A DNA stretch of 64,000 bases, taken from positions 4,411,001-4,475,000 of the forward strand of contig NZ_CP077311.1 of NCBI RefSeq assembly GCF_019048265.1. The letters run 5' to 3'. A model generated the notes under the pieces. That model searched no databases. It was not told the DNA's origin and saw nothing but the letters and a program-made list of their open reading frames with translations. Below are positions 27,304 through 35,990 of this stretch, one piece after another. Source of the stretch: Aeromonas sp. FDAARGOS 1405 (GTDB taxonomy: Bacteria; Pseudomonadota; Gammaproteobacteria; Enterobacterales; Aeromonadaceae). Positions within the stretch are counted from its first letter, which is position 1. Each line of letters begins with the position of its first letter. Made by a program: the position numbers and the translations under genes.

Positions 27304-30300
27304 TCAGTCACCTTTTGACTCAACTGCTGCAAGCATGCGCGCCTCTTTGCTCTGGTGGCTGGTGAAGTAGCGCATCACCAGCACGAAGAAGAGCGGAACG
27401 AAGAAGATGGCCAGCACGGTGGCACTGATCATTCCCCCCATTACGCCGGTACCGATGGCGTTACGGCTGCTGGCACCAGCACCGGAGCTGATCACCAGCG
27501 GCAACACCCCGAGGATAAAGGCGAGCGAAGTCATCAGGATCGGACGCAGACGCAGGCGTGCCGCCTCCACTACGGCTTCACCCAGTCCCATCCCCTTGTC
27601 ATAGAGCTCTTTGGCAAATTCCACGATCAGAATCGCGTTCTTGGCCGACAAGCCTATGGTGGTGAGCAGGCCTACCTGGAAGTAGACGTCGTTCTCCAGC
27701 CCACGCAGGGTGGCGGCCACAATGGCTCCCAGTACCCCGAGCGGCACCACTAGCATCACCGAGAACGGAATGCTCCAGCTCTCGTAGAGGGCCGCCAGAC
27801 AGAGGAACACCACCAGCAAGGAGATGGCGTAGAGCGCTGGCGCCTGTGAACCGGCCTGACGCTCCTGGAAGGAGAGCCCGGTCCACTCGATGCCCACCCC
27901 TTCCGGCAGCTGTTTCACCATCTGTTCGATGGCAGCCATTGCATCACCGGTACTCTTGCCGGGCGCAGCTTCACCGACGATCTCCATCGCTGGCACACCG
28001 TTGTAACGCTCAAGACGCGGCGAGCCGAAGCTCCACTCGGTGCTGGCAAAGGCGGAGAAGGGCACCATCTGACCGGCGCTGTTGCGCACATACCAGAGTT
28101 TCAGATCTTCCGGGTTCATCCGGAAGGGGGCATCCGCCTGCATATAGACCTTCTTGACCCGGCCACGGTCCACGAAGTCATTGACGTAGGAGGAACCCCA
28201 GGCAGTAGCCAGGGTGTTGTTGATATCCGCGATGGAGAGCCCCTGCGCCAGCGCCTTCTCGTAGTCGATCTTGATATCGAGTTGCGGCGTATCTTCCATC
28301 CCGTTCGGGCGTACCCGCACCAGTGTGGGATCCTGCGCCGCCATACCGAGCAGCTGATTACGCGCCGCCATCAGCTTGTCGTGACCGATACCGCCACGAT
28401 CCTGCAGGAAGAAGTCAAAACCGGTCGCCGTCCCCAATTCAGGAATAGATGGCAAGTTGAAGGCGAACACTTGCGCCTCCTTGATGCTGAACAGATAGCC
28501 CATGGCGCGACCGATAATGGCGTTGGCACTGCGATCAGGACTCTTGCGTTCGCTCCAGTCCCTGAGTTTGATAAACGCCATACCGGTATTTTGACCGCTA
28601 CCGGCAAAACTGAAGCCCGATACAGTCAATACGGCATCCACGTTATCCTTCTCGTTGTCCAGGAAGTAGTCACGCATCTGGGCCAGCACCACCTCGGTGC
28701 GCTGCTTGGTAGCTCCGACCGGCAGTTGCACCATGGACATGATGACCCCCTGATCCTCTTCCGGCAGGAAGGAGGTGGGCATCCGCATAAAGAGCACTGC
28801 CAGCACCGCCAGCATGGCGCCGTAGATAATGCTGTAACGCACGCCCTGCTTGATCACCTTGCGCACACCGCGCTGATAGCGCTGGGTACCGGCATCAAAG
28901 GCGCGGTTGAACCAGCCAAAGAAGCCGCGCTGGGCGCCAAACTCGCCGTGTTTCATCGGCTTGAGCAGAGTGGCACAGAGGGCCGGGGTCAGGATCAACG
29001 CCACCAGCACCGACAGCACCATGGCCGAGACGATGGTCAGCGAGAACTGGCGATAGATGGCACCAGTCGAGCCTCCGAAGAAGGCCATCGGCACGAACAC
29101 GGCGGATAGCACCAACGCGATCCCCACCAACGCGCCGGTGATCTGGGTCATCGACTTGCGGGTCGCTTCCAGCGGGGAGAGATCCTCCTCGCTCATCAGC
29201 CGCTCCACGTTCTCAACTACCACGATGGCGTCATCCACCAGCAACCCGATAGCCAGCACCATACCGAACATGGTGAGGGTGTTGATGGAGAAGCCGAACG
29301 CCGCCATCACCCCGAAGGTACCGAGCAGTACCACAGGCACCGCAATGGTCGGGATCAGGGTGGCGCGGAAGTTCTGCAGGAACAGATACATGACGCAGAA
29401 CACCAGGAAGATCGCCTCGATCAGGGTCTGCACCACCTCCTCGATGGAGATCTTCACAAACGGCGTGGTGTCGTAGGGGTAGACGATCTCCATGTTGGCC
29501 GGGAAGTAATCCGACAGCTCATTGAGCTTGGCACGTACCTTTTCGGCGGTATCCAGCGCGTTGGCGCCGGTAGCCAGCTTGATGGCGACCGCGGCGGTAG
29601 ACTGACCGTTGTAGAGCGCATCTGCGTCATAGCTTTCGCCCGCTAGCTCGACCCGGGCCACGTCTTTGAGCCGTACCTTGGAGCCATCCTGATTCACCCG
29701 CAGCAGGATGTCGTTGAACTGCTCCACGGTAGAGAGACGGGTCTGCCCCATGATGGTGGCGGTGAACTGCTGATCTTCCACCGACGGAGTACCACCCAGC
29801 TTGCCGAACGCTACCTGGGCGTTCTGCGCCTTGATGGCCGCCTGCACATCCCCCGGGGTCATCTGCACCCGGTTGAGCTTGTTGGGATCGAGCCAGACCC
29901 GCATGGAGTACTGACTGCCGAACAAGGTGATATCCCCTACCCCGTCCAGACGACTCAGGGGCTCCTTGATGTTGGAGACCACATAGTCCGCCAGATCGTC
30001 GTTGTTCATCGAGCCATCGTTGGAGATGAACGCCGCGACCATCAGGAAGCTGCTGGAGGTCTTCTGTACCCGAACCCCTTGCTGCTGCACCTCTTGCGGC
30101 AGCAACGACATCGCTTGCTGCAGCTTGTTCTGCACCTGCACCTGGGCGATGTCGGGATCGGTCCCCGGCTGGAAGGTGAGGGTCACCGACACCCGTCCCG
30201 CAGAGTCCGACTGGGAAGACATGTAGAGCAGGTGATCCAGCCCGGTCATGTTCTGTTCGATGATCTGGGTGACCGAGTCTTCCACCGTTTTGGCAGAGGC

Positions 30301-30453
30301 CCCCGGATAGCTGGCGGAAATACCGACCGCGGGCGGCGCAATGCTCGGATACTGGGCGACCGGCAATTTGATGATGGCCAGGCTGCCCGCCAGCATGATC
30401 ACCAGCGCGATCACCCAGGCAAAAATGGGTCTGTCTATAAAAAATCGAGCCAT
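27304..30453 (-). CDS. acrB: AcrB-type RND multidrug efflux pump
   Basis: Proton-driven inner-membrane transporter of the hydrophobe/amphiphile RND family. The 1049 residues match AcrB length and layout: [20 protein letters not shown] at the N terminus, first porter loop, then helices with [14 protein letters not shown] containing the proton-relay Asp pair, a second periplasmic loop, and [17 protein letters not shown] with the essential Lys. It is encoded 17 bases after acrA. No outer-membrane factor follows, so a TolC homologue elsewhere is needed. The Aeromonas AheABC pump has its outer-membrane gene in the operon, so this may be a different pump; acrB is used here as a family name. Confidence 0.96.
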   Translation of the reverse strand: MARFFIDRPIFAWVIALVIMLAGSLAIIKLPVAQYPSIAPPAVGISASYPGASAKTVEDSVTQIIEQNMTGLDHLLYMSSQSDSAGRVSVTLTFQPGTDPDIAQVQVQNKLQQAMSLLPQEVQQQGVRVQKTSSSFLMVAAFISNDGSMNNDDLADYVVSNIKEPLSRLDGVGDITLFGSQYSMRVWLDPNKLNRVQMTPGDVQAAIKAQNAQVAFGKLGGTPSVEDQQFTATIMGQTRLSTVEQFNDILLRVNQDGSKVRLKDVARVELAGESYDADALYNGQSTAAVAIKLATGANALDTAEKVRAKLNELSDYFPANMEIVYPYDTTPFVKISIEEVVQTLIEAIFLVFCVMYLFLQNFRATLIPTIAVPVVLLGTFGVMAAFGFSINTLTMFGMVLAIGLLVDDAIVVVENVERLMSEEDLSPLEATRKSMTQITGALVGIALVLSAVFVPMAFFGGSTGAIYRQFSLTIVSAMVLSVLVALILTPALCATLLKPMKHGEFGAQRGFFGWFNRAFDAGTQRYQRGVRKVIKQGVRYSIIYGAMLAVLAVLFMRMPTSFLPEEDQGVIMSMVQLPVGATKQRTEVVLAQMRDYFLDNEKDNVDAVLTVSGFSFAGSGQNTGMAFIKLRDWSERKSPDRSANAIIGRAMGYLFSIKEAQVFAFNLPSIPELGTATGFDFFLQDRGGIGHDKLMAARNQLLGMAAQDPTLVRVRPNGMEDTPQLDIKIDYEKALAQGLSIADINNTLATAWGSSYVNDFVDRGRVKKVYMQADAPFRMNPEDLKLWYVRNSAGQMVPFSAFASTEWSFGSPRLERYNGVPAMEIVGEAAPGKSTGDAMAAIEQMVKQLPEGVGIEWTGLSFQERQAGSQAPALYAISLLVVFLCLAALYESWSIPFSVMLVVPLGVLGAIVAATLRGLENDVYFQVGLLTTIGLSAKNAILIVEFAKELYDKGMGLGEAVVEAARLRLRPILMTSLAFILGVLPLVISSGAGASSRNAIGTGVMGGMISATVLAIFFVPLFFVLVMRYFTSHQSKEARMLAAVESKGD

Positions 30454-30470
30454 GAGGCGACTACTCCATC

Positions 30471-31664
30471 CTACTTGTTGGCCGGGGTGTTGGACGCAGC
30501 TTGAGCAGACTGTGCATCAGCACCCTGCTCGGCGGGATTGACCACGGCGCCCGGTCGCACTTTCTGCAAGCCAGCCACGATCACCCGCTCGCCGGAGGTG
30601 AGCCCTGACTCCACCACCCAGTTGCTGCCGACGACACGGCTCAGCTGCACGTTGCGCAGCTCCACCTTGTTGTCAGCGGTTACCACCATCACGGTGGCGC
30701 CGCCATTGGGGGTGCGAGTCACCGCAGTTTGCGGCACCAGCAGTCCTTGTGCCCGCTCTCCCTCTTGCAGGGTGGCGCGCATAAACATGCCGGGCAGCAG
30801 CAGCTGGTGAGGGTTGGGCACAATCACCCGCAGGGTCACCATGCCGGAGGTCTCATCCACGGTCACATCGGAGAACTGCAGCGAGCCCTCTTCGCCATAG
30901 GTGCTGCCATCTTCCAACTGGAAGGTCACCTTGGCTCCCTTCTGCTCGTCCTGGGTCAACTTGCCCTCGGCGACCAGTCGCTTGAGGCGCAGCAGATCAG
31001 CGGTGGACTGACGCACATCCACATACATGGGATCGAGCTGCTGGATGGCGGTCAGGCTGTCAGCCTGCTGGGCAGTCACCAGCGCTCCCTCGGTCACCGC
31101 GGATTTACCGATACGACCGCTGATGGGGGCAGTGATGCGGGTGTAACCGAGATTGATCTCGGCAGTGCGCAGGGCCGCCTTGCTCGCCATGATCTCCGCC
31201 TTGGCCTGCTTCCAGCTGGCGTCGGCGTCGTCATAGTCCTGACGGCTGATGGATTTGACCTTGAGCAGCTCCTGATAGCGCTGCGCCTTGAGGCGGGCAC
31301 TCTGCTCGTTGGCCTCGGCCTTGGCCAGATTGGCCTTGGCGCTGGCAACCGCCGCCTGATAGACAGCCGGGTCGATCTGATAGAGCAGATCGCCCGCCTT
31401 CACATCGCTTCCCTCGGTAAAGAGGCGCTTGAGGATGATGCCGCTCACCTGCGGACGCACTTCGGCCACCCGCAGCGGGGCGCTGCGGCCGGTCAACTCG
31501 GTAGTCAACATCAGCGGACCGCTCTGCAGGGTCACCACGTTGACCGCCGCGGGGGGCATGCCGCCCTGTCCCTGGGGTGCGCCCCCCTTGTCACCACAAC
31601 CTGCCAGCAAGCCTGTAGCCAGCAAGGCAAGACCAACTGAACGAGCAAGAATATGTTTATGCAT
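30471..31664 (-). CDS. acrA: AcrA-type periplasmic adaptor lipoprotein
   Basis: Membrane fusion protein joining AcrB to an outer-membrane channel. About 397 residues: lipoprotein signal ending LLAGC, then lipoyl half [30 protein letters not shown], an alpha-hairpin rich in Ala and Lys, the second half [17 protein letters not shown], and barrel domains with [12 protein letters not shown]. An in-frame upstream ATG at 31697 would place residues before the lipoprotein signal, so ATG 31664, preceded by AGGTG, was chosen. It is divergent from acrR with the operator between them. Confidence 0.95.
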   Translation of the reverse strand: MHKHILARSVGLALLATGLLAGCGDKGGAPQGQGGMPPAAVNVVTLQSGPLMLTTELTGRSAPLRVAEVRPQVSGIILKRLFTEGSDVKAGDLLYQIDPAVYQAAVASAKANLAKAEANEQSARLKAQRYQELLKVKSISRQDYDDADASWKQAKAEIMASKAALRTAEINLGYTRITAPISGRIGKSAVTEGALVTAQQADSLTAIQQLDPMYVDVRQSTADLLRLKRLVAEGKLTQDEQKGAKVTFQLEDGSTYGEEGSLQFSDVTVDETSGMVTLRVIVPNPHQLLLPGMFMRATLQEGERAQGLLVPQTAVTRTPNGGATVMVVTADNKVELRNVQLSRVVGSNWVVESGLTSGERVIVAGLQKVRPGAVVNPAEQGADAQSAQAASNTPANK

Positions 31665-31746
31665 GAAACACCTGAGCCTTTGCCAGTCAATGAACAATCA
31701 GGGCCGCATGGGCCCTGTTGGTAAATAGTCGAAAGATGAGGCAATA

Positions 31747-31770
31747 TACATACATTCATAAATGTATGTA
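31747..31770. promoter_or_regulatory. AcrR operator between acrA and acrR
   Basis: Inverted repeat with arms TACATACATT and AATGTATGTA around a 4-base centre. From memory the arms are the same as those of the E. coli AcrR operator. A TATATT box at its edge on the minus strand (31748-31743) may be the -10 of acrAB. Binding of AcrR here would repress acrAB and possibly acrR itself. Confidence 0.9.
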
Positions 31771-31804
31771 AGTGACTTTTTGCTTGCATGAGGCACAAAT
31801 TTCG

Positions 31805-32443
31805 ATGGCCAGACGAACCAAAGAAGAGGCGCAGCAAACCCGCTGCCACATCATGAGCACGGCGCTGGATCTGTTCTGCTCTCAGGGCCTGGCCAAGACC
31901 AGCCTGACCGACATCGCCAGGGCGGCAGACCTGACCCGCGGTGCCATCTATTGGCATTTCAAGAACAAGGATGAACTCTTCATTTCGCTCTGGCAGGAGC
32001 TCTGCAGCCCCCTCGCCCACCAGCTCGATGCCTGCCTCAATCCAGATGAGCCGGATCCGCTGGGGCAACTGCGCCTCTTCTTCGAAGGGGTGCTCCACAG
32101 CTTCATTCACAATCCAGCCCAGCGGCAGATGTTCACCATACTGTTCAATCTCGAATCGCTGGAGGGGGAAGCCATCTCATTGCGCGAGCATATCCGCAGC
32201 CAGTCCGCCAACTTCTTTCGAGACCTGGAGACCACCCTGGCCAATGCGGTACGGCGGGGCCAACTGCCCGCCAACCTCAACCTGCAGCGCGCCGCCACCC
32301 TGCTCCACTGCACTCTGGATGGCTACATCATCAACTGGCTCCACTTTCCGGGGCGGATCGACCTGCAGGGCGAATCCGCCTTTATGATAGAGAGCATGTT
32401 CACCATGCTGGCCCAGCCCCACGGGCCTGCCTGCGGCCGCTAA
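31805..32443 (+). CDS. acrR: TetR-family repressor AcrR
   Basis: Ligand-responsive repressor of the divergent acrAB operon. The 212 residues begin ARRTKEEAQQTRCHIMSTAL, with the helix-turn-helix TSLTDIARAADLTRGAIYWHFKNKDELF closely resembling E. coli AcrR (shown here as two blocks, ARAADLTRGAIYWHF and KNKDELF). The C-terminal ligand domain is typical in length. Start: ATG 31805 with GAGG 11 bases upstream; an upstream GTG at 31772 would add residues not seen in the family and lies almost within the operator. Autoregulation is likely from the operator position. Confidence 0.93.
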   Translation: MARRTKEEAQQTRCHIMSTALDLFCSQGLAKTSLTDIARAADLTRGAIYWHFKNKDELFISLWQELCSPLAHQLDACLNPDEPDPLGQLRLFFEGVLHSFIHNPAQRQMFTILFNLESLEGEAISLREHIRSQSANFFRDLETTLANAVRRGQLPANLNLQRAATLLHCTLDGYIINWLHFPGRIDLQGESAFMIESMFTMLAQPHGPACGR

Positions 32444-32548
32444 CCTGCTCCGGCAACTTCCTCACATCCAAATCGGGGACTGACCGCACGTTTTGGCAGT
32501 CAGGCCCCGATTTGTTACCCTGTGCGCCCCCTGCTTGAGGTAACCCCT

Positions 32549-33100
32549 GTGCCACACTCTGACGCCATCCCCGCTTCCCGGCCATTGAACGACCAGCACA
32601 CCCACGTTCGAGCGGCCTTTGTGGCACGTCTCAAACCCGGTGCTCACCTGCTCAATGGTCAGTGCGGAATGGGGGAGGATCTGTGCTGGCTGCGTGCAGA
32701 AGGGTATGTGGTCACTGCCTGTGACGCTGTGCTGGCTGACGCCAAAGTCGCCTCGCAGCAATCCGGACAAGCAGTGCGGGTCTGCCCACTGGCGAAGATG
32801 CACTCGGTGCTCCCTTACGATGGCATCTGGCTGAGCCGCCCGCTTGATGGCGACGCGGCCACCCTTGTTCCCCAGTTGCAACAGCTGGCGACCCTGCTCA
32901 AAGCGGGCGCTCCGCTCTGCTTCCCCCTGCAGCCAAGCGGCAAAATAAGTCACGCTCAGCTACAGCAACTGGTCACCACATCCGGGATAGCGCTGCAACT
33001 GGCGCCGATGGAAGCCGTATCAGCCAGTACGTCAGATTCCGCAAGTCAACACGCCAACCAGTACGTCATGTTGCTGCATGGCGATCATCAGGCCACCTAA
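32549..33100 (+). CDS. Methyltransferase-like protein, SAM-binding motif degenerate
   Basis: Small protein of 183 residues with the outline of a class I SAM-dependent methyltransferase: HLLNGQCGMGEDLCWLRAEG in the place of motif I (usual D-x-G-x-G-x-G), then VVTACDAVLADA as the acidic end of strand 2, and SRPLDGDAATLVPQLQQLATLLKAG near the post-motif region. The first acidic residue of motif I is missing, so activity is doubtful. GAGG at 32537-32540 points to the GTG at 32549 rather than the in-frame GTG at 32522. Between acrR and a symporter, with no operon partner. Function unknown. Confidence 0.65.
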   Translation: MPHSDAIPASRPLNDQHTHVRAAFVARLKPGAHLLNGQCGMGEDLCWLRAEGYVVTACDAVLADAKVASQQSGQAVRVCPLAKMHSVLPYDGIWLSRPLDGDAATLVPQLQQLATLLKAGAPLCFPLQPSGKISHAQLQQLVTTSGIALQLAPMEAVSASTSDSASQHANQYVMLLHGDHQAT

Positions 33101-33132
33101 CGGGCTAATTCATCACGGATTTTCCCGTTCAA

Positions 33133-33166
33133 CGCCAAGCCGACAGCTAGTCGGCGATCTTGGCTT
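33133..33166 (+). terminator. Possible hairpin after the methyltransferase-like gene
   Basis: Nested inverted repeats: outer GCCAAG / CTTGGC and inner CCGAC / GTCGG around AGCTA, then TTTCG. The T run is short, so it could be a weak terminator or an mRNA structure. Confidence 0.4.
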
Positions 33167-33232
33167 TCGACAATATTTAACTCGGCGTTAACGCAGAAAA
33201 GGCAGACATAACACGGCTTACGTGTTAAAAAG

Positions 33233-33248
33233 TGTGATTAATATCAAA
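33233..33248. promoter_or_regulatory. FNR-like (and CRP-like) site before the symporter
   Basis: GTGAT-TAAT-ATCAA (33234-33247) matches the FNR consensus TTGAT-N4-ATCAA at nine of ten positions; the same bases read as TGTGA-N6-TCAAA, near a CRP site. It is 46 bases before the symporter ATG, in an AT-rich promoter region. Confidence 0.5.
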
Positions 33249-33292
33249 ATTTAATAACAAAACAGACAATACAACCAACTCCGGATTTCCTT

Positions 33293-34483
33293 ATGAAACT
33301 TGTCCTGAAACTCATTGCTGGCATCCTTGCCGGTCTCTTGCTCGGTCTCTACGCCCCTGAGTGGGTGGCGCGCGTGCTGTTTACGGCCAAGACAGTGATA
33401 GGTCAGCTCATCACCTTCACCATTCCGCTCATCATTCTGTTCTTTATCATGAGCGGCATCGCCAGCCTGCCGAAAAACTCCGGCAAGCTGCTGGGCAAAA
33501 CCGTGGCCCTCTCCTACTGCTCCACCATTCTGGCGGGGCTGTTCGCCTTTACCGTGGCGAGCCACCTGATCCCGCAGTTCACCACCGCCGCCGAGCCCAC
33601 CACGGCCACGGCCATCAAGCTTGCCTCCTACGTCAATCTGGAGATCCCGCCGCTGTTTGGCGTGATGTCGGCACTGGCCGCCGCCTTCGTGTTCGGCATC
33701 GGCATCAGCGCCACCCAGGCCACCGATCTGCGCCGGGTCGCCGATCAGGGTCGTGACATCATCGACCGCCTGCTGGCCAAGGTGATCATTCCGCTGCTGC
33801 CGTTCTACATCGCCGGCGTCTTTGTCGAGATGACGGTAGAAGGCACCGTATTCGCCACCCTGAAAACTTTCGGCGTGGTGCTGGTGATGGCGATCCTGAT
33901 GCACTGGATCTGGCTATCCGTGCTGTTCGTTGGTACCGGTCTGGCCCTTGGCCGCTCACCGGCCCAGCTCATCAAGAACATGCTGCCCGCCTACTTCACC
34001 GCGCTGGGGACCATGTCGAGCGCCGCCACCATTCCGGTCGCTCTGCAATCGAGCAAGAACAACGGGGTGAGCGACGGCATCGCCAACTTCACTGTGCCCC
34101 TGTGCGCCACCATTCACCTCTGTGGCTCCACCATTACCCTGGTCACCTGCGCCACCGCGGTGATGTTCCTCTCCGAGCATCTGGCCATTCCGGGCATCGA
34201 GACCATGCTCCCCTTCATCATGATGCTGGGGGTGATCATGATCGCCGCACCGGGCGCGCCAGGTGGTGGCGTGATGTCGGCGCTGGGCCTGCTCACCTCC
34301 ATGCTCGGTTTTGGTGAAGCCTCCATCGCCCTGATGATCGCACTCTATCTGGCGCAGGACAGCTTCGGCACCGCCTGCAACGTCACTGGTGACGGCGTGA
34401 TTGCCCTGTGGGCGGATCGCTTCGCCAACGGTAGCGAGAGCGCAGCAAGTGCAGCCCCCGTGGCCGAGGCCGAACAGGCGTAA
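33293..34483 (+). CDS. Dicarboxylate/amino acid:cation symporter (DAACS family)
   Basis: Secondary transporter of the GltP/DctA/SstT family, bringing dicarboxylates or small amino acids in with sodium or protons. The 396 residues show about eight membrane helices, two re-entrant hairpins with Ser/Thr-rich segments (GTMSSAATIPVALQ) and the conserved helix 7 to hairpin 2 area (GGGVMSALGLLTSMLG, then DSFGTACNVTGDGVIAL). The last motif, with its Asn-x-x-Asp, is the substrate site. The exact substrate cannot be told; it is not a close match to SstT or GltP. A terminator follows. Confidence 0.88.
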   Translation: MKLVLKLIAGILAGLLLGLYAPEWVARVLFTAKTVIGQLITFTIPLIILFFIMSGIASLPKNSGKLLGKTVALSYCSTILAGLFAFTVASHLIPQFTTAAEPTTATAIKLASYVNLEIPPLFGVMSALAAAFVFGIGISATQATDLRRVADQGRDIIDRLLAKVIIPLLPFYIAGVFVEMTVEGTVFATLKTFGVVLVMAILMHWIWLSVLFVGTGLALGRSPAQLIKNMLPAYFTALGTMSSAATIPVALQSSKNNGVSDGIANFTVPLCATIHLCGSTITLVTCATAVMFLSEHLAIPGIETMLPFIMMLGVIMIAAPGAPGGGVMSALGLLTSMLGFGEASIALMIALYLAQDSFGTACNVTGDGVIALWADRFANGSESAASAAPVAEAEQA

Positions 34484-34518
34484 ACTCGCCGAGATAGCCC
34501 GACCATCCTCTGCAAAAC

Positions 34519-34553
34519 CGCAGGCCCGAACCATGTTCGGGCCTGCGTCGTTT
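34519..34553 (+). terminator. Terminator of the symporter gene
   Basis: Twelve-base stem CGCAGGCCCGAA / TTCGGGCCTGCG with a five-base loop, then TCGTTTC. Confidence 0.8.
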
Positions 34554-34651
34554 CTGCCACCTTCACAGCTTTTGTGCGTATTCCTCCTCCCCCTCTTTAC
34601 CCCTCTCTGCCGTAAACAGCACTGGCGCAGCTCTCTACACCCGACAAAATT

Positions 34652-34695
34652 ATTGGCATATGCTACATATGAGCGTATAAATGGCTTATGCCAAT
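34652..34695 (+). promoter_or_regulatory. Sigma-70 promoter framed by an inverted repeat (DUF134 gene)
   Basis: TTGGCA (34653-34658), exactly 17 bases, then TATAAA (34676-34681) form a good vegetative promoter. Inverted repeat arms ATTGGCATA (34652-34660) and TATGCCAAT (34687-34695) cover the -35 box and the expected start point. Two CATATG copies lie between the arms. The layout suits repression by a dimer bound at both arms, perhaps the DUF134 protein encoded 12 bases downstream. Confidence 0.75.
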
Positions 34696-34706
34696 TAGGA
34701 GCCACC

Positions 34707-35021
34707 ATGCCAAGACCCAAGATTGCCCGCCAGATCTGTGGCCGCCCCGCCAACAGCTGCTTCAAACCCAACGGCCGCCCCATGCATCAGCTGGAACAGG
34801 TCACGCTGGCCCCTGACGAGTTCGAGGCACTGCGCCTCGTCGACCTTCAAGGAATGCAGCAGCAGGAGGCCGCCCTGGTGATGGGGGTCTCCCGCCAGAC
34901 CCTGGCCAATATCCTGAAAAAAGGGCGCTACAAGGTGGTGGAGTGTCTGAGTCTGGGCAAGGCATTGATGATGCAACCCGCCGAGCCCGACCACCCAACC
35001 AGTGGAGAAGAGCCGACATGA
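34707..35021 (+). CDS. DUF134 family predicted DNA-binding protein
   Basis: Small putative regulator of 104 residues. It has the family opening MPRPKIARQICGRPANSCFKP (given as MPRPKIARQICGRP and SCFKPNG), the stretch LAPDEFEALRLVDLQGMQQQEAALVMGVSRQTL, which forms a helix-turn-helix like sigma-factor region 4, and the end KGRYKVVECLS. The paired Cys in its N-terminal part could bind metal. AGGAG precedes the ATG. DUF134 genes commonly sit beside NifX/NifB-type proteins, as here. It overlaps the next gene by four bases (ATGA). Autoregulation is suggested by the inverted repeat over its promoter. Confidence 0.88.
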   Translation: MPRPKIARQICGRPANSCFKPNGRPMHQLEQVTLAPDEFEALRLVDLQGMQQQEAALVMGVSRQTLANILKKGRYKVVECLSLGKALMMQPAEPDHPTSGEEPT

Positions 35022-35599
35022 ATGCTGTCACAACCATGACCACCACCCTCTGCAACAGCGCCCTGATGCTGAGTCAGGGGTTGCTGGCTGGCCACTTTAC
35101 CCGTGCCGAGCAGCTGCAAATTCTTAACCCCGAAGGGAACGTTATCGCCACCCTGCCCAACCCGGCCGCAGCCGAAGGCTGCCACGGCAAGCAAGCGCTG
35201 CTCGACGCCCTCGCCCATCATCAGGTGGGTCAGGTGGTGGTGCGCAATATCGGCGAGCGAATGCTAAGTCGCCTGCTGGCGGCCAATATCCGGGTACTGC
35301 AGTGCCGCTCTGCCCGCCTGCCGCTGCCAGCGCTGCTGGCCCCCGTCAATCTGCAACCTCTCACCGAGGCCAGTCAGGGCCGCCCATCTCGTCGTCATCA
35401 GAGCAAGGCGACTATCCGTGCCATCCAGCCCGTCGGCGCAAGCCACAGCCATGCGAATTGTCACGGTGGTTGCAACAGTGGTTCCAATCACTGTTGCGCC
35501 AGTAGTGGCAATCAGGCAGAGAGCTCACGACAAGGCCATACTTGTTGCCACGGCAGTGAGGGCGCCAACCAGCAGAGCGGTTGCTGCCATCATCACTGA
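35018..35599 (+). CDS. NifX/NafY-like (Fe-Mo cofactor family) protein with Cys/His-rich tail
   Basis: 193 residues. The first ~110 form a dinitrogenase iron-molybdenum cofactor (RNase H-like) domain, with LLAGHFTRAEQLQIL, KQALLDALAHHQVGQVVVRNIG and AANIRVLQC. The last ~54 residues hold eight Cys and nine His (HSHANCHGGC, NHCC, GHTCCHG, SGCCHHH), a probable metal-binding tail. Proteins of this family carry molybdenum, iron or, in the orange-protein complex of sulfate reducers, a Mo-Cu cluster. No nif genes are in the window, so the role is not nitrogen fixation. The start overlaps the DUF134 stop, with GGAG upstream. The metal is unknown. Confidence 0.82.
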   Translation: MNAVTTMTTTLCNSALMLSQGLLAGHFTRAEQLQILNPEGNVIATLPNPAAAEGCHGKQALLDALAHHQVGQVVVRNIGERMLSRLLAANIRVLQCRSARLPLPALLAPVNLQPLTEASQGRPSRRHQSKATIRAIQPVGASHSHANCHGGCNSGSNHCCASSGNQAESSRQGHTCCHGSEGANQQSGCCHHH

Positions 35600-35638
35600 T
35601 GCCATCGCCGTGCATGTCATCATCAAGGAGAAGAGATC

Positions 35639-35824
35639 ATGTCCATCTGGTTGTTGAGCCTGCTCGCCTCGTTTGTGCTGATCCTGGCCATGGGCACCAT
35701 CATCTGGTGGCGCCAATACCAGCTTGCCCAGAAACGGGAAGATAAAGAGGTACGCCCCTGTGGCTGCTCCAGTGCCTGCGCGGATCACCTCTACCAGATC
35801 AGCGAGCCGACGCCCAAAAAGTAA
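35639..35824 (+). CDS. Small single-span membrane protein with Cys motif
   Basis: 61 residues: one N-terminal membrane helix (about 3-24, WLLSLLASFVLILAMGTIIW), a basic stop-transfer stretch, then PCGCSSACADH, a possible metal or cluster site facing the cytoplasm, and a polar tail. AAGGAG lies 8 bases before the ATG, and the gene follows the NifX-like gene by 39 bases, so it is the third member of this operon. It resembles in plan the short Cys-bearing membrane proteins that help metal-enzyme maturation, such as NqrM, but I cannot assign it to that family. Confidence 0.75.
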   Translation: MSIWLLSLLASFVLILAMGTIIWWRQYQLAQKREDKEVRPCGCSSACADHLYQISEPTPKK

Positions 35825-35898
35825 CCTGACCGCAGCCGCCCTAGCCGCAGATAGAAGGTCGGCAAACTAAAGGCGCGTGGAATCGAGAGGCGCATAAA

Positions 35899-35934
35899 AG
35901 AGAGGGGGCACCAGCTGGTGCCCCTTCTCTTGTT
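35899..35934. terminator. Bidirectional terminator
   Basis: GGGGCACCAG / CTGGTGCCCC perfect palindrome (35905-35924) flanked by AAGAGA and TTCTCTT. It lies between the small membrane protein gene and the convergent HD-GYP gene and can serve both. Confidence 0.75.
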
Positions 35935-35990
35935 ACGCTTTTCATTCATGCTTGATCCGCCGTATTGCCCCTTAAGCTCATCACACGCGC

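Noticed and set aside
35018..35599. Nitrogen-fixation gene
   Set aside because: NifX-like domain only; no nifHDK or nifB nearby, and the DUF134 neighbour fits other metal systems.
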